In this document: one piece after another, positions 7,330 to 16,400 of the stretch
Numbering within the stretch: position 1 is the first letter of the stretch
How the letters are laid out: the number at the start of each line of letters is the position of its first letter
Source of the DNA: an uncultured Fibrobacter sp.
Lineage (GTDB): Bacteria; Fibrobacterota; Fibrobacteria; Fibrobacterales; Fibrobacteraceae
Length of the DNA stretch: 64,000 bases
NCBI GenBank assembly: GCA_946183925.1
Contig: CAMHDS010000001.1
Coordinates: forward strand, 62,001 to 126,000
Reading direction: 5' to 3'
Position numbers and translations under genes: made by a program
The notes under the pieces: model-generated
Databases searched by the model: none
The model's input: only the letters and a program-made list of their open reading frames with translations
What the model was told of the DNA's origin: nothing

Positions 7330-8625
7330 ATGAAATCAGTACCTATTACGCTGCTCACCGGTTACCTCGGAGCCGGAAAAACCACCCTTCTCAACTACAT
7401 TCTCAACAACCAGCAGGGTTACCACGTGGCCGTTATCGTGAACGATATCGGCGAGGTGAACATCGACCAGACCCTCATCGAGAAAGGCGGAAACATCACC
7501 AAAGAAGATTCCGGAAAGGTAGTTCCCCTCAGTAACGGCTGCATCTGCTGCTCCCTGAAGGCTGACCTGCTGGAACAGATTGCCGAAATCCTGGAGATGG
7601 GCAAGTTCGACTACATACTGATTGAAGCCAGCGGCATCTGCGAGCCGGTACCTATCGCCCAAACCATCTGCATGGCCGGAAGCCAGCTGCAGGGCAAGAA
7701 CGGCCAGCGTCTGGCCTGCCACCTGGACAACATCGCTGCTGTGGTGGACGCGCTCCGCCTGGCCGACGAATTCGGCGGTGGCGAAAAGCTCTTGGACAAG
7801 GACCTGGAAGAAGAAGACATCGCAAACCTCTTGATCCAGCAGATCGAATTCTGCAATACGGTTATCCTGAACAAGGTGGACATGCTTTCCAAGGGCGACC
7901 TGGAACACGTGAAGGCCGTAGTGAAGGCCTTGCAGCCCACCGCCAAGATGATCGAGACCAACTTCGGCAAGGTGGACATGAAAGAAGTCCTGGACACCAA
8001 GCTGTTCGATTTCGAGAAGGTGGCGGAGTCCAGCCGTTGGGCCATTGAACTCAACAAGACGGACAACGACATGGATGATGATGACCATGACGAGCATGAA
8101 CATCATCATCACGATCACGATGATGACCACGATCATGACGAGCACGAGCATCACCACCATCACGACCACGATGAAGAAGATCACAGCCACTGCGACCACG
8201 AGCACGGGGTCTGCCATTGCGGCCACCACCACGACAAGGACCATCCCCATGGCGACGAATACGGCATCAGCACCTTCGTCTACGAGCGCCGCCCGCCTGT
8301 GAACCGCAAAAAGTTCGAAGAATTCCTGGACGACTATCCCAGCTGTATCATCCGTACCAAGGGACTCATGTGGTTCAGCGACGAACCGACAGAGAGTTAC
8401 CTGTTCGAGCAGGCTGGCAAGCAGGCCTCCGCCCAGAATTTCGGGCGCTGGTTCGCCGCCGAAAGCAAGGCCGTGCAAGACCAGCTACTGCGCGAAAACC
8501 CGCAGCTCAAGAACATCTGGGACGAAAAATACGGCGACCGCACCAACCGTCTGGTCTTTATCGGCCAGCACATGGACAAGAAAAAAATTATCGCCGCTAT
8601 GGACAACTGCCTGGAAAAAGAATAG
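7330..8625 (+). CDS. CobW/COG0523 GTP-dependent metallochaperone with His-rich insert
   Basis: 431 residues from ATG 7330. A SIMIBI G3E GTPase has Walker A GYLGAGKTT at 11-19, the family metal motif CICC at 71-74, and a NKVD guanine-recognition motif. A roughly 65-residue insert (about 247-312) is almost entirely His, Asp and Glu with a few Cys, an obvious metal reservoir. It separates the GTPase from the CobW C-terminal domain. Members deliver or insert zinc, cobalt or other metals during limitation; the insert favours zinc or nickel/cobalt, but the metal cannot be read from sequence. The regulator just upstream has three Cys ligands. Confidence 0.9.
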   Translation: MKSVPITLLTGYLGAGKTTLLNYILNNQQGYHVAVIVNDIGEVNIDQTLIEKGGNITKEDSGKVVPLSNGCICCSLKADLLEQIAEILEMGKFDYILIEASGICEPVPIAQTICMAGSQLQGKNGQRLACHLDNIAAVVDALRLADEFGGGEKLLDKDLEEEDIANLLIQQIEFCNTVILNKVDMLSKGDLEHVKAVVKALQPTAKMIETNFGKVDMKEVLDTKLFDFEKVAESSRWAIELNKTDNDMDDDDHDEHEHHHHDHDDDHDHDEHEHHHHHDHDEEDHSHCDHEHGVCHCGHHHDKDHPHGDEYGISTFVYERRPPVNRKKFEEFLDDYPSCIIRTKGLMWFSDEPTESYLFEQAGKQASAQNFGRWFAAESKAVQDQLLRENPQLKNIWDEKYGDRTNRLVFIGQHMDKKKIIAAMDNCLEKE

Positions 8626-8626
8626 C

Positions 8627-9547
8627 CTAGACTTGGCTATAGGTCCACTTCACGTGGCCTTCCAGGAATTCGTGAGCATCAAAGACCAGACCAAAATGGT
8701 CTTTGATTTTTTGTACCTCGAAACGCATGGGATTGTCGTCCCAGCCTAGGTCCTTTTCTACAATCTTGGACTTGCAGCCGGGCTTTTGCGCCACCATCAG
8801 TTCCGCGATTTCTTTCCAGCTAATCCACACGTCTCCAAGCCCCAGGTAGATTTCCTCGTTCTTGTCGGATTCCAGCAGGTTCGTGTAGAGCATGGCCTGC
8901 TGGCTTGCGTGGATAAACTGGGTACCGTCGTTTTTCACGATATGAATGTCCTTGTCTTCCTTGACGGCACGGGCCATTTCAAAGAAACGGCGGTCCGGCT
9001 GGGAACATCCGTCGGGGAACGCGGGGTTACCGAAGGTGTAGCCCGGACGGATGATATTGCGCTTCATGGAAACTTCGGGGAACTGTTCTCCGTAACCCCT
9101 GCGGAAGCCTAGCACGTAGGCCTCCCCTGCCGCCTTGGTGGCGCCGTACAGGTCCAGAGGCAGGTTGCTGGTCACTTCGCGCATAGAGGGCCGCATCACG
9201 CCCATGGCTGCCGTACTGGAGGTATAGATAAACTTCTTGCAGCCCGCCTTGGCGGCGTTTTCCAGCAAGAAAACGGTAGCGCGGGTGTCGTTCATCAGCA
9301 TGGTGCTGGGAGTCTCGCCCCAGCCAAGAGCGATATGGATACAGGCGTCACAGCCTTCCAGCCCCTTGGCAAGCTTGTCAAAGTCGGTCAGGGAGGCTTC
9401 TACGAAACTCACACTGGGCTGGGAACGCAGGCTTGGCACCTTGTTAGGATGCCTTGTAGCGATAACCACCTCGTGACCTTTCTCCAAAAGGGCACGAACT
9501 ACGTAGTGACCGATAAATCCTGTTCCGCCAGTGACGAATACTCGCAT
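8627..9547 (-). CDS. NAD(P)-dependent epimerase/dehydratase, extended SDR
   Basis: 306 residues. A Rossmann nucleotide site GGTGFIGHYVVRALL lies at 7-21, the active-site Ser/Thr region at YTSSTAAMG, and the catalytic YxxxK at YGATKAAG. The C-terminal part is that of a nucleotide-sugar or aldehyde-type extended SDR; the substrate is not evident. Its stop is 1 bp from the stop of the convergent CobW-family gene, so neither gene has room for its own terminator. Confidence 0.85.
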   Translation of the reverse strand: MRVFVTGGTGFIGHYVVRALLEKGHEVVIATRHPNKVPSLRSQPSVSFVEASLTDFDKLAKGLEGCDACIHIALGWGETPSTMLMNDTRATVFLLENAAKAGCKKFIYTSSTAAMGVMRPSMREVTSNLPLDLYGATKAAGEAYVLGFRRGYGEQFPEVSMKRNIIRPGYTFGNPAFPDGCSQPDRRFFEMARAVKEDKDIHIVKNDGTQFIHASQQAMLYTNLLESDKNEEIYLGLGDVWISWKEIAELMVAQKPGCKSKIVEKDLGWDDNPMRFEVQKIKDHFGLVFDAHEFLEGHVKWTYSQV

Positions 9548-9617
9548 AATAACCTCTTTAGTTTCCGTTCCTAAAAATAAAGTCTTTAGGAATTCCGGGC
9601 AAGGGCCCTTTCAAAAT

Positions 9618-10886
9618 TTACAGGTAAAAACCGATGAGTCCCGCCGTGCAGAGGCAAATCAGCACCACCGCAGGCAAAATGGGGCGACGCATGGACTTTG
9701 CCCCCAGCACGCACACAAGACCGCCCTTGGTAAGGGTGTTGGCAAGGCTTGCAAGCAGCATGGCAAGCACCAGTTCTTGCACAGGCAAGCTCGACTTCAT
9801 GCTCATGTCCAACAGGGAGAATGCCACCGCATCCATCTCGGCGGCACCGCCCAGAAAACTGCAGGCCAAAAGGGCACCCGAACCCAGATAGACCCGGGCC
9901 GCATTGGCCACAAACATGACCGCCGTAAACACGATACCGAACTTGATGGCCGGGAGCAGATTGAAAGGATTGTTGAAGGTCGAGTTCTTCGCCTTGTGGT
10001 CCATGCCGTCCTTGACTTTCAGGTAGAAAGCGTAAAGCAACGCGGGCACCGCAGGCAACAGGAGCGGTAGTGCCAAGGGCTTTGCAAGTTCTGGCACCAG
10101 CACGATACAAATCAGGTACAGGCGCACATACATCACCGCCCAGCTGAGCACGATTCCCAGCGCAAAGTTTCCGGAGTAATCCTCGTTCTCGCGGCTTCGG
10201 CCTGCAAGGTTCAGCGTCAGGGCAGTACTGCTGGCCAGGCCCCCTAAAAGTCCCGTAAGCCAGATGCCCTTGCCGGGCCCCACCAGCTTAATCAAGATAT
10301 AGCCTACAAAACCGATACCGCAGATAAAGACCACAAAAAGCCAGATGGTATGGGGATTCAAAACCTCGAGCCCCGCAGGGCCGTAGGCCTGGTTGGGCAA
10401 GAAGGGCAAGACCATCAGGGAAATGACGGCAAACTTCACCGTAGCGATAATGTCTTCGGTAGAAATCCGGCTGGCAAACTCGTGGAGCTGCCGTTTCAAC
10501 GTCAAGAGCCACACGATGACAATCATCAAAATGCAGGATTCCAACAGCCGGTTGTACCAGCACAGCGCTCCCAAGAAATACACCACGATGAGAGCAAAGC
10601 TGGTGGTCAGGCCGTCTTCTTCCTTGTTCACGAAACCGTGGGCCACATGGCTTGCCACCAGAAGGAGGCCCACCACCACAAAGCCAGTGATGAAGGGGGC
10701 TACGGAACTCATGAGTTCCGAAAGGAAGGATGCCAGAGCGCCGCACAGGCTGATGATAGAGAAGGTACGCACGCCTGCCGGATGGCGGCTTGCGCTTTCG
10801 GAATAGGACTTCTCCCGCTGCATGCCGATGATAAAGCCGATACCCAAAGCCGCGGCCAGCTTGTAGAATTCGTTGAATTCAATCAT
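9618..10886 (-). CDS. MgtC/SapB-type membrane protein with DUF4010 domain
   Basis: 422 residues, about 12 TM helices. The first 140 residues match the MgtC/SapB fold: LGIGFIIGMQREK at 14-26, then GVRTFSIISLCGALASFL. The rest is a DUF4010-type region with GLLGGLASSTALTLNLAGRS and a final FLGGAAEMDAVAFSLLDM block. MgtC-like proteins influence magnesium and phosphate homeostasis; the fused form is widespread and uncharacterised. Same strand as folA, 19 bp downstream. Confidence 0.85.
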   Translation of the reverse strand: MIEFNEFYKLAAALGIGFIIGMQREKSYSESASRHPAGVRTFSIISLCGALASFLSELMSSVAPFITGFVVVGLLLVASHVAHGFVNKEEDGLTTSFALIVVYFLGALCWYNRLLESCILMIVIVWLLTLKRQLHEFASRISTEDIIATVKFAVISLMVLPFLPNQAYGPAGLEVLNPHTIWLFVVFICGIGFVGYILIKLVGPGKGIWLTGLLGGLASSTALTLNLAGRSRENEDYSGNFALGIVLSWAVMYVRLYLICIVLVPELAKPLALPLLLPAVPALLYAFYLKVKDGMDHKAKNSTFNNPFNLLPAIKFGIVFTAVMFVANAARVYLGSGALLACSFLGGAAEMDAVAFSLLDMSMKSSLPVQELVLAMLLASLANTLTKGGLVCVLGAKSMRRPILPAVVLICLCTAGLIGFYL

Positions 10887-10905
10887 AGGGCACCTCCCTT
10901 AAAAA

Positions 10906-11394
10906 TCAGTCCCGCTCCCAAATCTGAAACAGTGTAGGGAAATCGTTCTTCTCGTCGGCGGGGAAAGCATCTTCGCTGACCATACGCCAGCCGTCTCCCC
11001 ACTCCGGGAAAAACACGTCACCTTCCACCTGGGATAGCACCTTGGTCAGGTAAAGCTTTTTCACCCTGGGCATAGCCTCGCGGTAAACTGCAGCACCGCC
11101 GATGATAAAGCATTCCGTCTCGCCTGCAGCCTCCGCCTTTGCAAGGGCAGCCTCTAAAGACGAACACACGATACAGCCGGGAGCCTCAAAAGAGGCGTTT
11201 CGGGTCAGCACGTAGTTTGTGCGGTTTGGCAAGGGGCGACCGATGTCATCGTAATTCTTGCGGCCAAGAATAATGGAATGGCCCGTAGTGATAGCCTTGA
11301 AACGCTTGAGGTCGGCAGACAGGTGCCAGGGCAGGTGACCGTCACGACCGATGACGTTATTCTCTGAAACAGCAACAATAGCGGAAATGAGCAT
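10906..11394 (-). CDS. folA: Dihydrofolate reductase
   Basis: 162 residues, the usual size. It reduces dihydrofolate with NADPH, regenerating tetrahydrofolate after the thymidylate synthase reaction. Visible blocks: ISAIVAVSENNVIG, the LPWHLSADLKRFK substrate-binding helix with its acidic residue, GRKNYDDIG, NYVLTRN and IIGGAAVYREAM (NADPH site). It is downstream of thyA on the same strand, a classic pairing, but the 144-bp gap is filled by heptad repeats. No resistance substitution can be inferred. Confidence 0.96.
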   Translation of the reverse strand: MLISAIVAVSENNVIGRDGHLPWHLSADLKRFKAITTGHSIILGRKNYDDIGRPLPNRTNYVLTRNASFEAPGCIVCSSLEAALAKAEAAGETECFIIGGAAVYREAMPRVKKLYLTKVLSQVEGDVFFPEWGDGWRMVSEDAFPADEKNDFPTLFQIWERD

Positions 11395-11402
11395 AGTAAG
11401 AA

Positions 11403-11537
11403 GTGATTAGTGGTTAGGCCGTAAGGCCGTGGTTAGGTTTTAGGTATTAGGCAGTAGGTGTTAGGGCAGCTGGAGGCAAGATGAATTAATGTGGAATGTG
11501 AAACTACTCATTACCCATAACCCATAACTCACAACCT
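11403..11537. repeat. 7-bp periodic tract between thyA and folA
   Basis: Reads as heptads: GTGATTA, GTGGTTA, then GGTTAGG, TTTTAGG, TATTAGG, CAGTAGG, TGTTAGG; after a short gap AATGTGG, AATGTGA, AACTACT, CATTACC, CATAACC, CATAACT, CACAACC. Unit sequence drifts while the 7-bp phase is kept. Confidence 0.85.
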
Positions 11538-11538
11538 C

Positions 11539-12351
11539 CTACACCGCGATCGGTGCTTTAATCGTGGGCCACGGGTCGTAATCCGTGAGTTCAAAGTCCT
11601 CGAACTTGAATTCAAAAAGGTCCTTCACATCGGGATTCATCTTCATGGTGGGGAGCTTGCGAGGCGTGCGGGAAAGCTGTTCCTTGGCCTGATCAAAATG
11701 GTTGCTGTACAGGTGCAAATCCCCGAAGGTATGCACGAACTCGGCGGCCTCGTAACCGCAGACCTGGGCAAGCATCATGGTCAACAGGGAGTACGATGCA
11801 ATGTTGAAGGGCACACCCAAAAACATGTCGGCGCTCCTCTGGTACAGCTGGCAACTGAGCTTGCGCTTGCCGGACTCCCCTACACCGCCTACGTAGAACT
11901 GGAAAAGGCAGTGGCAAGGGGGCAGGGCCATCTTGTTCACTTCGGCCACGTTCCAGGCACACACCAGGTGCCGTCTGGAATCGGGATTGTTCTTGAGGCT
12001 GTCGATCAGGTTCTGGATCTGGTCGATGTGGCCTCCGTCAGGAGTAGGCCAGCTACGCCACTGGTGGCCATAGACAGGCCCCAGGTCGCCGTTCTCGTCG
12101 GCCCATTCGTCCCAGATGGTCACCTTGTTGTCGTGAAGGTACTTGATGTTGGTGTCCCCCTTCAAAAACCACAGCAGCTCGTGAATGATGCTGCGCAAGT
12201 GAAGTTTCTTGGTGGTGAGGCAGGGGAACCCCTTGGAAAGATCGTAACGGTTCTGGCGACCAAAAACGGAACGGGTTCCCGTACCCGTACGGTCGGAACG
12301 GTCTACCCCATTGTCCATGATATCTTTCAACAAGTCTAGATACTGCTGCAT
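11539..12351 (-). CDS. thyA: Thymidylate synthase ThyA
   Basis: 270 residues. Methylates dUMP to dTMP with methylene-tetrahydrofolate. Conserved blocks: [12 protein letters not shown] (phosphate binding), the catalytic Cys146 in [33 protein letters not shown], and the C-terminal [16 protein letters not shown] with the functionally important end. Typical bacterial length. ATG at 12351; folA lies downstream on the same strand, so the pair supports folate-dependent dTMP synthesis. Confidence 0.97.
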   Translation of the reverse strand: MQQYLDLLKDIMDNGVDRSDRTGTGTRSVFGRQNRYDLSKGFPCLTTKKLHLRSIIHELLWFLKGDTNIKYLHDNKVTIWDEWADENGDLGPVYGHQWRSWPTPDGGHIDQIQNLIDSLKNNPDSRRHLVCAWNVAEVNKMALPPCHCLFQFYVGGVGESGKRKLSCQLYQRSADMFLGVPFNIASYSLLTMMLAQVCGYEAAEFVHTFGDLHLYSNHFDQAKEQLSRTPRKLPTMKMNPDVKDLFEFKFEDFELTDYDPWPTIKAPIAV

Positions 12352-12401
12352 AAAATCCCTTTATTTATCAAGCGGCCCATTTCTCCTTGTACAGCCAACA
12401 G

Positions 12402-12426
12402 GTTCTCGCATTCGCGAGGATGACAA
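12402..12426 (-). repeat. Dispersed palindrome (GTCAT family)
   Basis: Minus strand: GTCATCCTCGCG-AAT-GCGAGAAC, same pattern as at 5698, 22644 and 30938. It lies between thyA and the next gene on the same strand and precedes a weak CGCTT/AAGCG hairpin at 12439-12454 that may help terminate that gene. Confidence 0.7.
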
Positions 12427-12479
12427 AAAAGAAACGCCGCTTGTAAAAGCGTTCTACACCAAAGTATAAAAAAACGGCT

Positions 12480-13349
12480 CTACCGTCCTGAATTTTTGAG
12501 ATTCGGGTTGAATTTTTGGCAATCCCGATTCTTAGGGAGCAGGCTAAAGAATTTCAGTTCCTTGGAAAGGAAACCTTTCGCGCTGGCATTCACCCTCCAG
12601 TGGCTACCCGAAGGGCAGTTTTCCAGAGTCTCCTTGGATTCGGCGTCAATGTAATTGCGCCCTACCCTAAAGGTGTAATATTTGCCATCGGTGAGGGAGT
12701 CAAGACCCAATTGTTTTGCACTGCCAAGGGCTTTACTCTTGTTAAAGAAGGCTCGCTGGGTTGACATATAGCCCTGAACCTTGGTATTCAATTCATGAAG
12801 GGCAGCTTCTTGAGCCTGGGCGCTAGATACCAGCATACAGCCGCGAATGCCAAAAACAGCCAGCACAATAGCAAGAATTACACCGGCTACAATTCCCAGC
12901 TTTTTTAGCGAAGCCGGGCTCAAGGTCAGCTGCTCGCCCTCGCTTTCATTTTCACCATCGACAGGTTGCCATTTCAAGAGTTTCAAGGCCACCAGCACAT
13001 GCCCCGACTGCCTCGGCAAAGCAAGTCCCACCAGGGCAATGACGAAAAGCACAACGCTCAGCACCAGAAGCAAGGTCAGGGCGGTCTCTACCGTAGGAAT
13101 CAGTCCCTTCAACTCGTTCAGCATCGAAAGGAGCTTCTTGTCTTCGGCAAAGTTGTTGGCGGCAAAGCGCCCCGTGAAATTACCGTAGCGTGCAAAGGCC
13201 AGGTCCAGAATTTCTTGGGCCATCGTCATGGCAATAGACAAGATACGCTGGACCAGCAGGCAGAACATACCCGCCACAGCCACTACGGCCGACACCAGCC
13301 GAACAGTCCGTATAGGAGTAAAGCCTTTTTCAACGTTACCTTCGCTCAT
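12480..13349 (-). CDS. Three-TM protein with pilin-like C-terminal segment, unknown
   Basis: 289 residues, not a family I recognise. Hydrophobic helices lie at about 15-40, 90-112 and 150-172. The third is followed directly by an amphipathic stretch (QAQEAALHELNTKVQGYMSTQRAFF) and a small domain containing two Cys (NCPSG and RDCQK) and a YYTFRVG strand. A membrane helix running into an amphipathic helix and a small disulfide domain recalls type IV pilins or minor pseudopilins, but there is no prepilin peptidase site at the N-terminus. Function unknown. Confidence 0.55.
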   Translation of the reverse strand: MSEGNVEKGFTPIRTVRLVSAVVAVAGMFCLLVQRILSIAMTMAQEILDLAFARYGNFTGRFAANNFAEDKKLLSMLNELKGLIPTVETALTLLLVLSVVLFVIALVGLALPRQSGHVLVALKLLKWQPVDGENESEGEQLTLSPASLKKLGIVAGVILAIVLAVFGIRGCMLVSSAQAQEAALHELNTKVQGYMSTQRAFFNKSKALGSAKQLGLDSLTDGKYYTFRVGRNYIDAESKETLENCPSGSHWRVNASAKGFLSKELKFFSLLPKNRDCQKFNPNLKNSGR

Positions 13350-13353
13350 ATCA

Positions 13354-13464
13354 GTTTCGAGTTACGGGTTATGAGTTGCGAGTTATGAGTTATGATACTT
13401 TAGACAGGAACTTCTAGAAACCAGCACACTGATAACCGACAACTGAGCACCACACATTCCACAC
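13354..13464. repeat. 7-bp periodic tract downstream of the LplT-Aas gene
   Basis: 13354-13398 reads GTTTCGA, GTTACGG, GTTATGA, GTTGCGA, GTTATGA, GTTATGA. A second part from about 13429 has CTGATAACCGACAACT, identical to the tract at 3400, then CACACATTCCACACTT. It ends at the stop of the minus-strand gene at 13465, as the 3393 tract does for its neighbour. Confidence 0.85.
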
Positions 13465-16400
13465 TTATTTAATCCCTGCCAGTTCTTTCGCGAGCTTCTT
13501 CGCTCCGGTAAAGTCCGCCTTGCCGGTCCCAAGCTTCGGCACCTTTTCCACCGGGAAAGCCAGGGCCGGAAGCATGATGGGCGGGAATCCGCTGGCGCGA
13601 AGTTCCGAAAGCACCTGCTTCGGGTCCTTATCGCCCTGATAGAGCAGCACAATCTTTTCGCCCTTGGCGGAATCGGGAACCGTAGTCACCAGGTAGTCGC
13701 AGCCTTCCAGCACCGGCGTATCCTGGATTTTCTTTTCGACGGCACCGAGACTCACCATCTCGCCGCCAAGCTTTGCGAAACGGCTGTAGCGGTCCACGAT
13801 GGTGAGGAAGCCATCTTCGTCCAGATAACCCTTGTCGCCCGTGCGGTAATAGCGGATGCCGTTGATGTTCACGATGACGCTCTTGGTACGGTCCTCGTCC
13901 TTCAGGTAACCCTGCATCACCTGGCACCCGCCGATAAGAATCATGCCAGCCTCCCCCGTGGGGAGCGGTTCGTTGGTCTCGGGGTCCACAATCAGGAATT
14001 GGGTTCCAGGGAGTGCCGGACCAACGGTACCGGGCTTGTTGTTCACCTGCATGGTCATGTAGTCGTTCAGCAGGGTGTTCTCTGTATTGACCGACGCCAC
14101 AGGGGCGGTCTCGGTACAACCGTAACCTTCGTAAATTTCCTTACCGAACTTGAGGCGGAATGCCGTAGCCAGTTCAGGTCGCAAGGCTTCGGCACCTGCG
14201 ATGATGATACGCACATACTTGAACACCAAGGGGTGTACATAGCGGCTCACGGTAAAGGCCCGCAAGAAGGTGGGGGTCGCCACCATGCAGGTCACGCGGA
14301 AGCGGGAGCACACGCGGGCCATGGTCTTCACGTCGGTGGGGTCCGCCACCGCCACAATGGGGCAGCCTTCCGTCAGGTTCAAGAGCGTGGTCACCGTCAG
14401 GCCGAAACTGTGGAACAGCGGAAGCTCCGAAAGCATCACGTCACCGCGGCTCACGTTCAGGATACAGGCCAACTGCTGGATGTTGCCCATCAGGTTGCGG
14501 TGCGAAAGGAGCACGCCCTTCGGGGTTCCTTCGGAGCCGGAACTGAACACGATGACGGCGGTATCGTCGATACGGGTACGCTTGCAGAACACAAAACGGA
14601 TAAGCCATGCGGGCATAATCATGCAAAGCACCAGGAGGGCCGCAATCTTCACCTTGGGAATTTCCTTCATCAGGTCTTCGGCATAGAGAATGCGGACCTT
14701 GTCCGAAGCCACCTGGGAGTAGTCGTTACCCCGACCCTTCAACTTTTCCACGAACTGGCGGCTAGAAATCACGGTGGTAACATCCGCCTTTTCGCAGCAG
14801 TACTTCACGTTATCTACAGAAGAAGTGTAGTTCAGGTTCACGTTGGTCTTGCCCATAACCCAAAGAACCAGGTTCACAATCACGCCTGCGGGACTTGGCG
14901 GAAGCATAATGCCAATATTCTGCTCCTGCCTACCCAACTTCTTTTTCAGAAGCCCGCGGAAGGCCATGACCGCGCCCATGAGCTTGTATCCGGAGAAATG
15001 CCCACCATCGGTGTTGTAGATGGCGGGTCCGTTCTTCACGTACTTCTTGCAGGTCTTGATCCAAGAGGCCGCAATAGGACGCACAAACTTGACCGCATAC
15101 TGCCAAGCCTCGATAGAAATCTTGCGGACAATGGCACGGACCTCGTTAGGCGGAGTCTTTGCAGAAATGGGTTCACCAAAGGCCACCGTCACAGAACGGT
15201 CCGAAGAGGCACCGTACATGTCGGAGCCACTATAACTGTAGTTGGAGCCCCAAAGTCCCTGGATATAGAACGGAAGCAGCACGGCGTCCGTCCCTTCCAC
15301 AGCCTTGGTGTAATCCAGATTGAACGGTTCCACGTGGGGGGACTTTGACACTTCGCCTGTGGGGAACATGACCACCGCCTTGCCCGCCAAAAGGGCCTCG
15401 TGGATTTTTTCCATGGCCTCTTCGGGATGGCGGTTGTCGATGCGAATCATTCCCAAGCGCTTCAAGATTGCCCGCAAGTACCACCTTTCAAAGTGGTCCT
15501 TGTTGCTTGCAATGCAGAGCGGTCGGGGGCTTGCCATCTGGAGCATGGCCCAGTCGATAAAGCTATGGTGGTTACCCACCATGAGCACCGGGCCCGCATT
15601 GGGAATGTTGCCCACGTTCAGCACGCGAATTTTGTGGCGGCTGAACACCAGGCGCAAAAGGGAGCGGAGCAAAGCCTGGGGCAGGTTCGTGATGGTCCAG
15701 GCGAACACGCACAGGGAAATCAGGCCAAGTCCCACAAAGTAGAGTTGCGGACGGATATGGGTGTAATGCACCATCACCGAATAAAGCACGAGGAATATTC
15801 CTAGGATAACAGCCTGAATCAGGTTCGCAAGGGCAATGACCCAGCCGGAGTTATTGGGTCGGGTATTGTACTGCAAGAGGGCGTTCACAGGCACCAGGAA
15901 CATGCCACCAAAGAAGCCCACCAGTACATAAATCACGGAAAGGGCCACAGGATGCACCATAAAGGGAATTAGGAGCATGCAAAGGGAGGCCCCAATCATG
16001 CCCAGGGGGATAAAGCCCGTCTCGATAAAGTCCTTGGAGTTCCTGGCCGCAAAGATGGAGCCCACCATCAGCCCCCCGATGGCAAAGGGCAGGTAGTTCT
16101 GGATCATGTCCACCGTCTCGGAGCCGGATACATCCTGGAACAGAAGGGTGAACACCTGGGCCATGGCCCAGAACATGGAGAGGGCGATTATGGTGGCGCG
16201 CAGAGGACGCTGGCGCCAGCCCAGGCTAAACCTGCGCCGGGCGGTGGTAAAACTAACGTTGGGGTCGGCATACTTGACCTTGGGGATCAAGAAACTCGCC
16301 ACGGTACCAAGCACGCTCACCCCCACCAGAATCCAGGGAATCACCACTGATTTAGAGATAATCCTGCCCACGGCCTCGTACTTGGCAAGGCTACCCAGGT

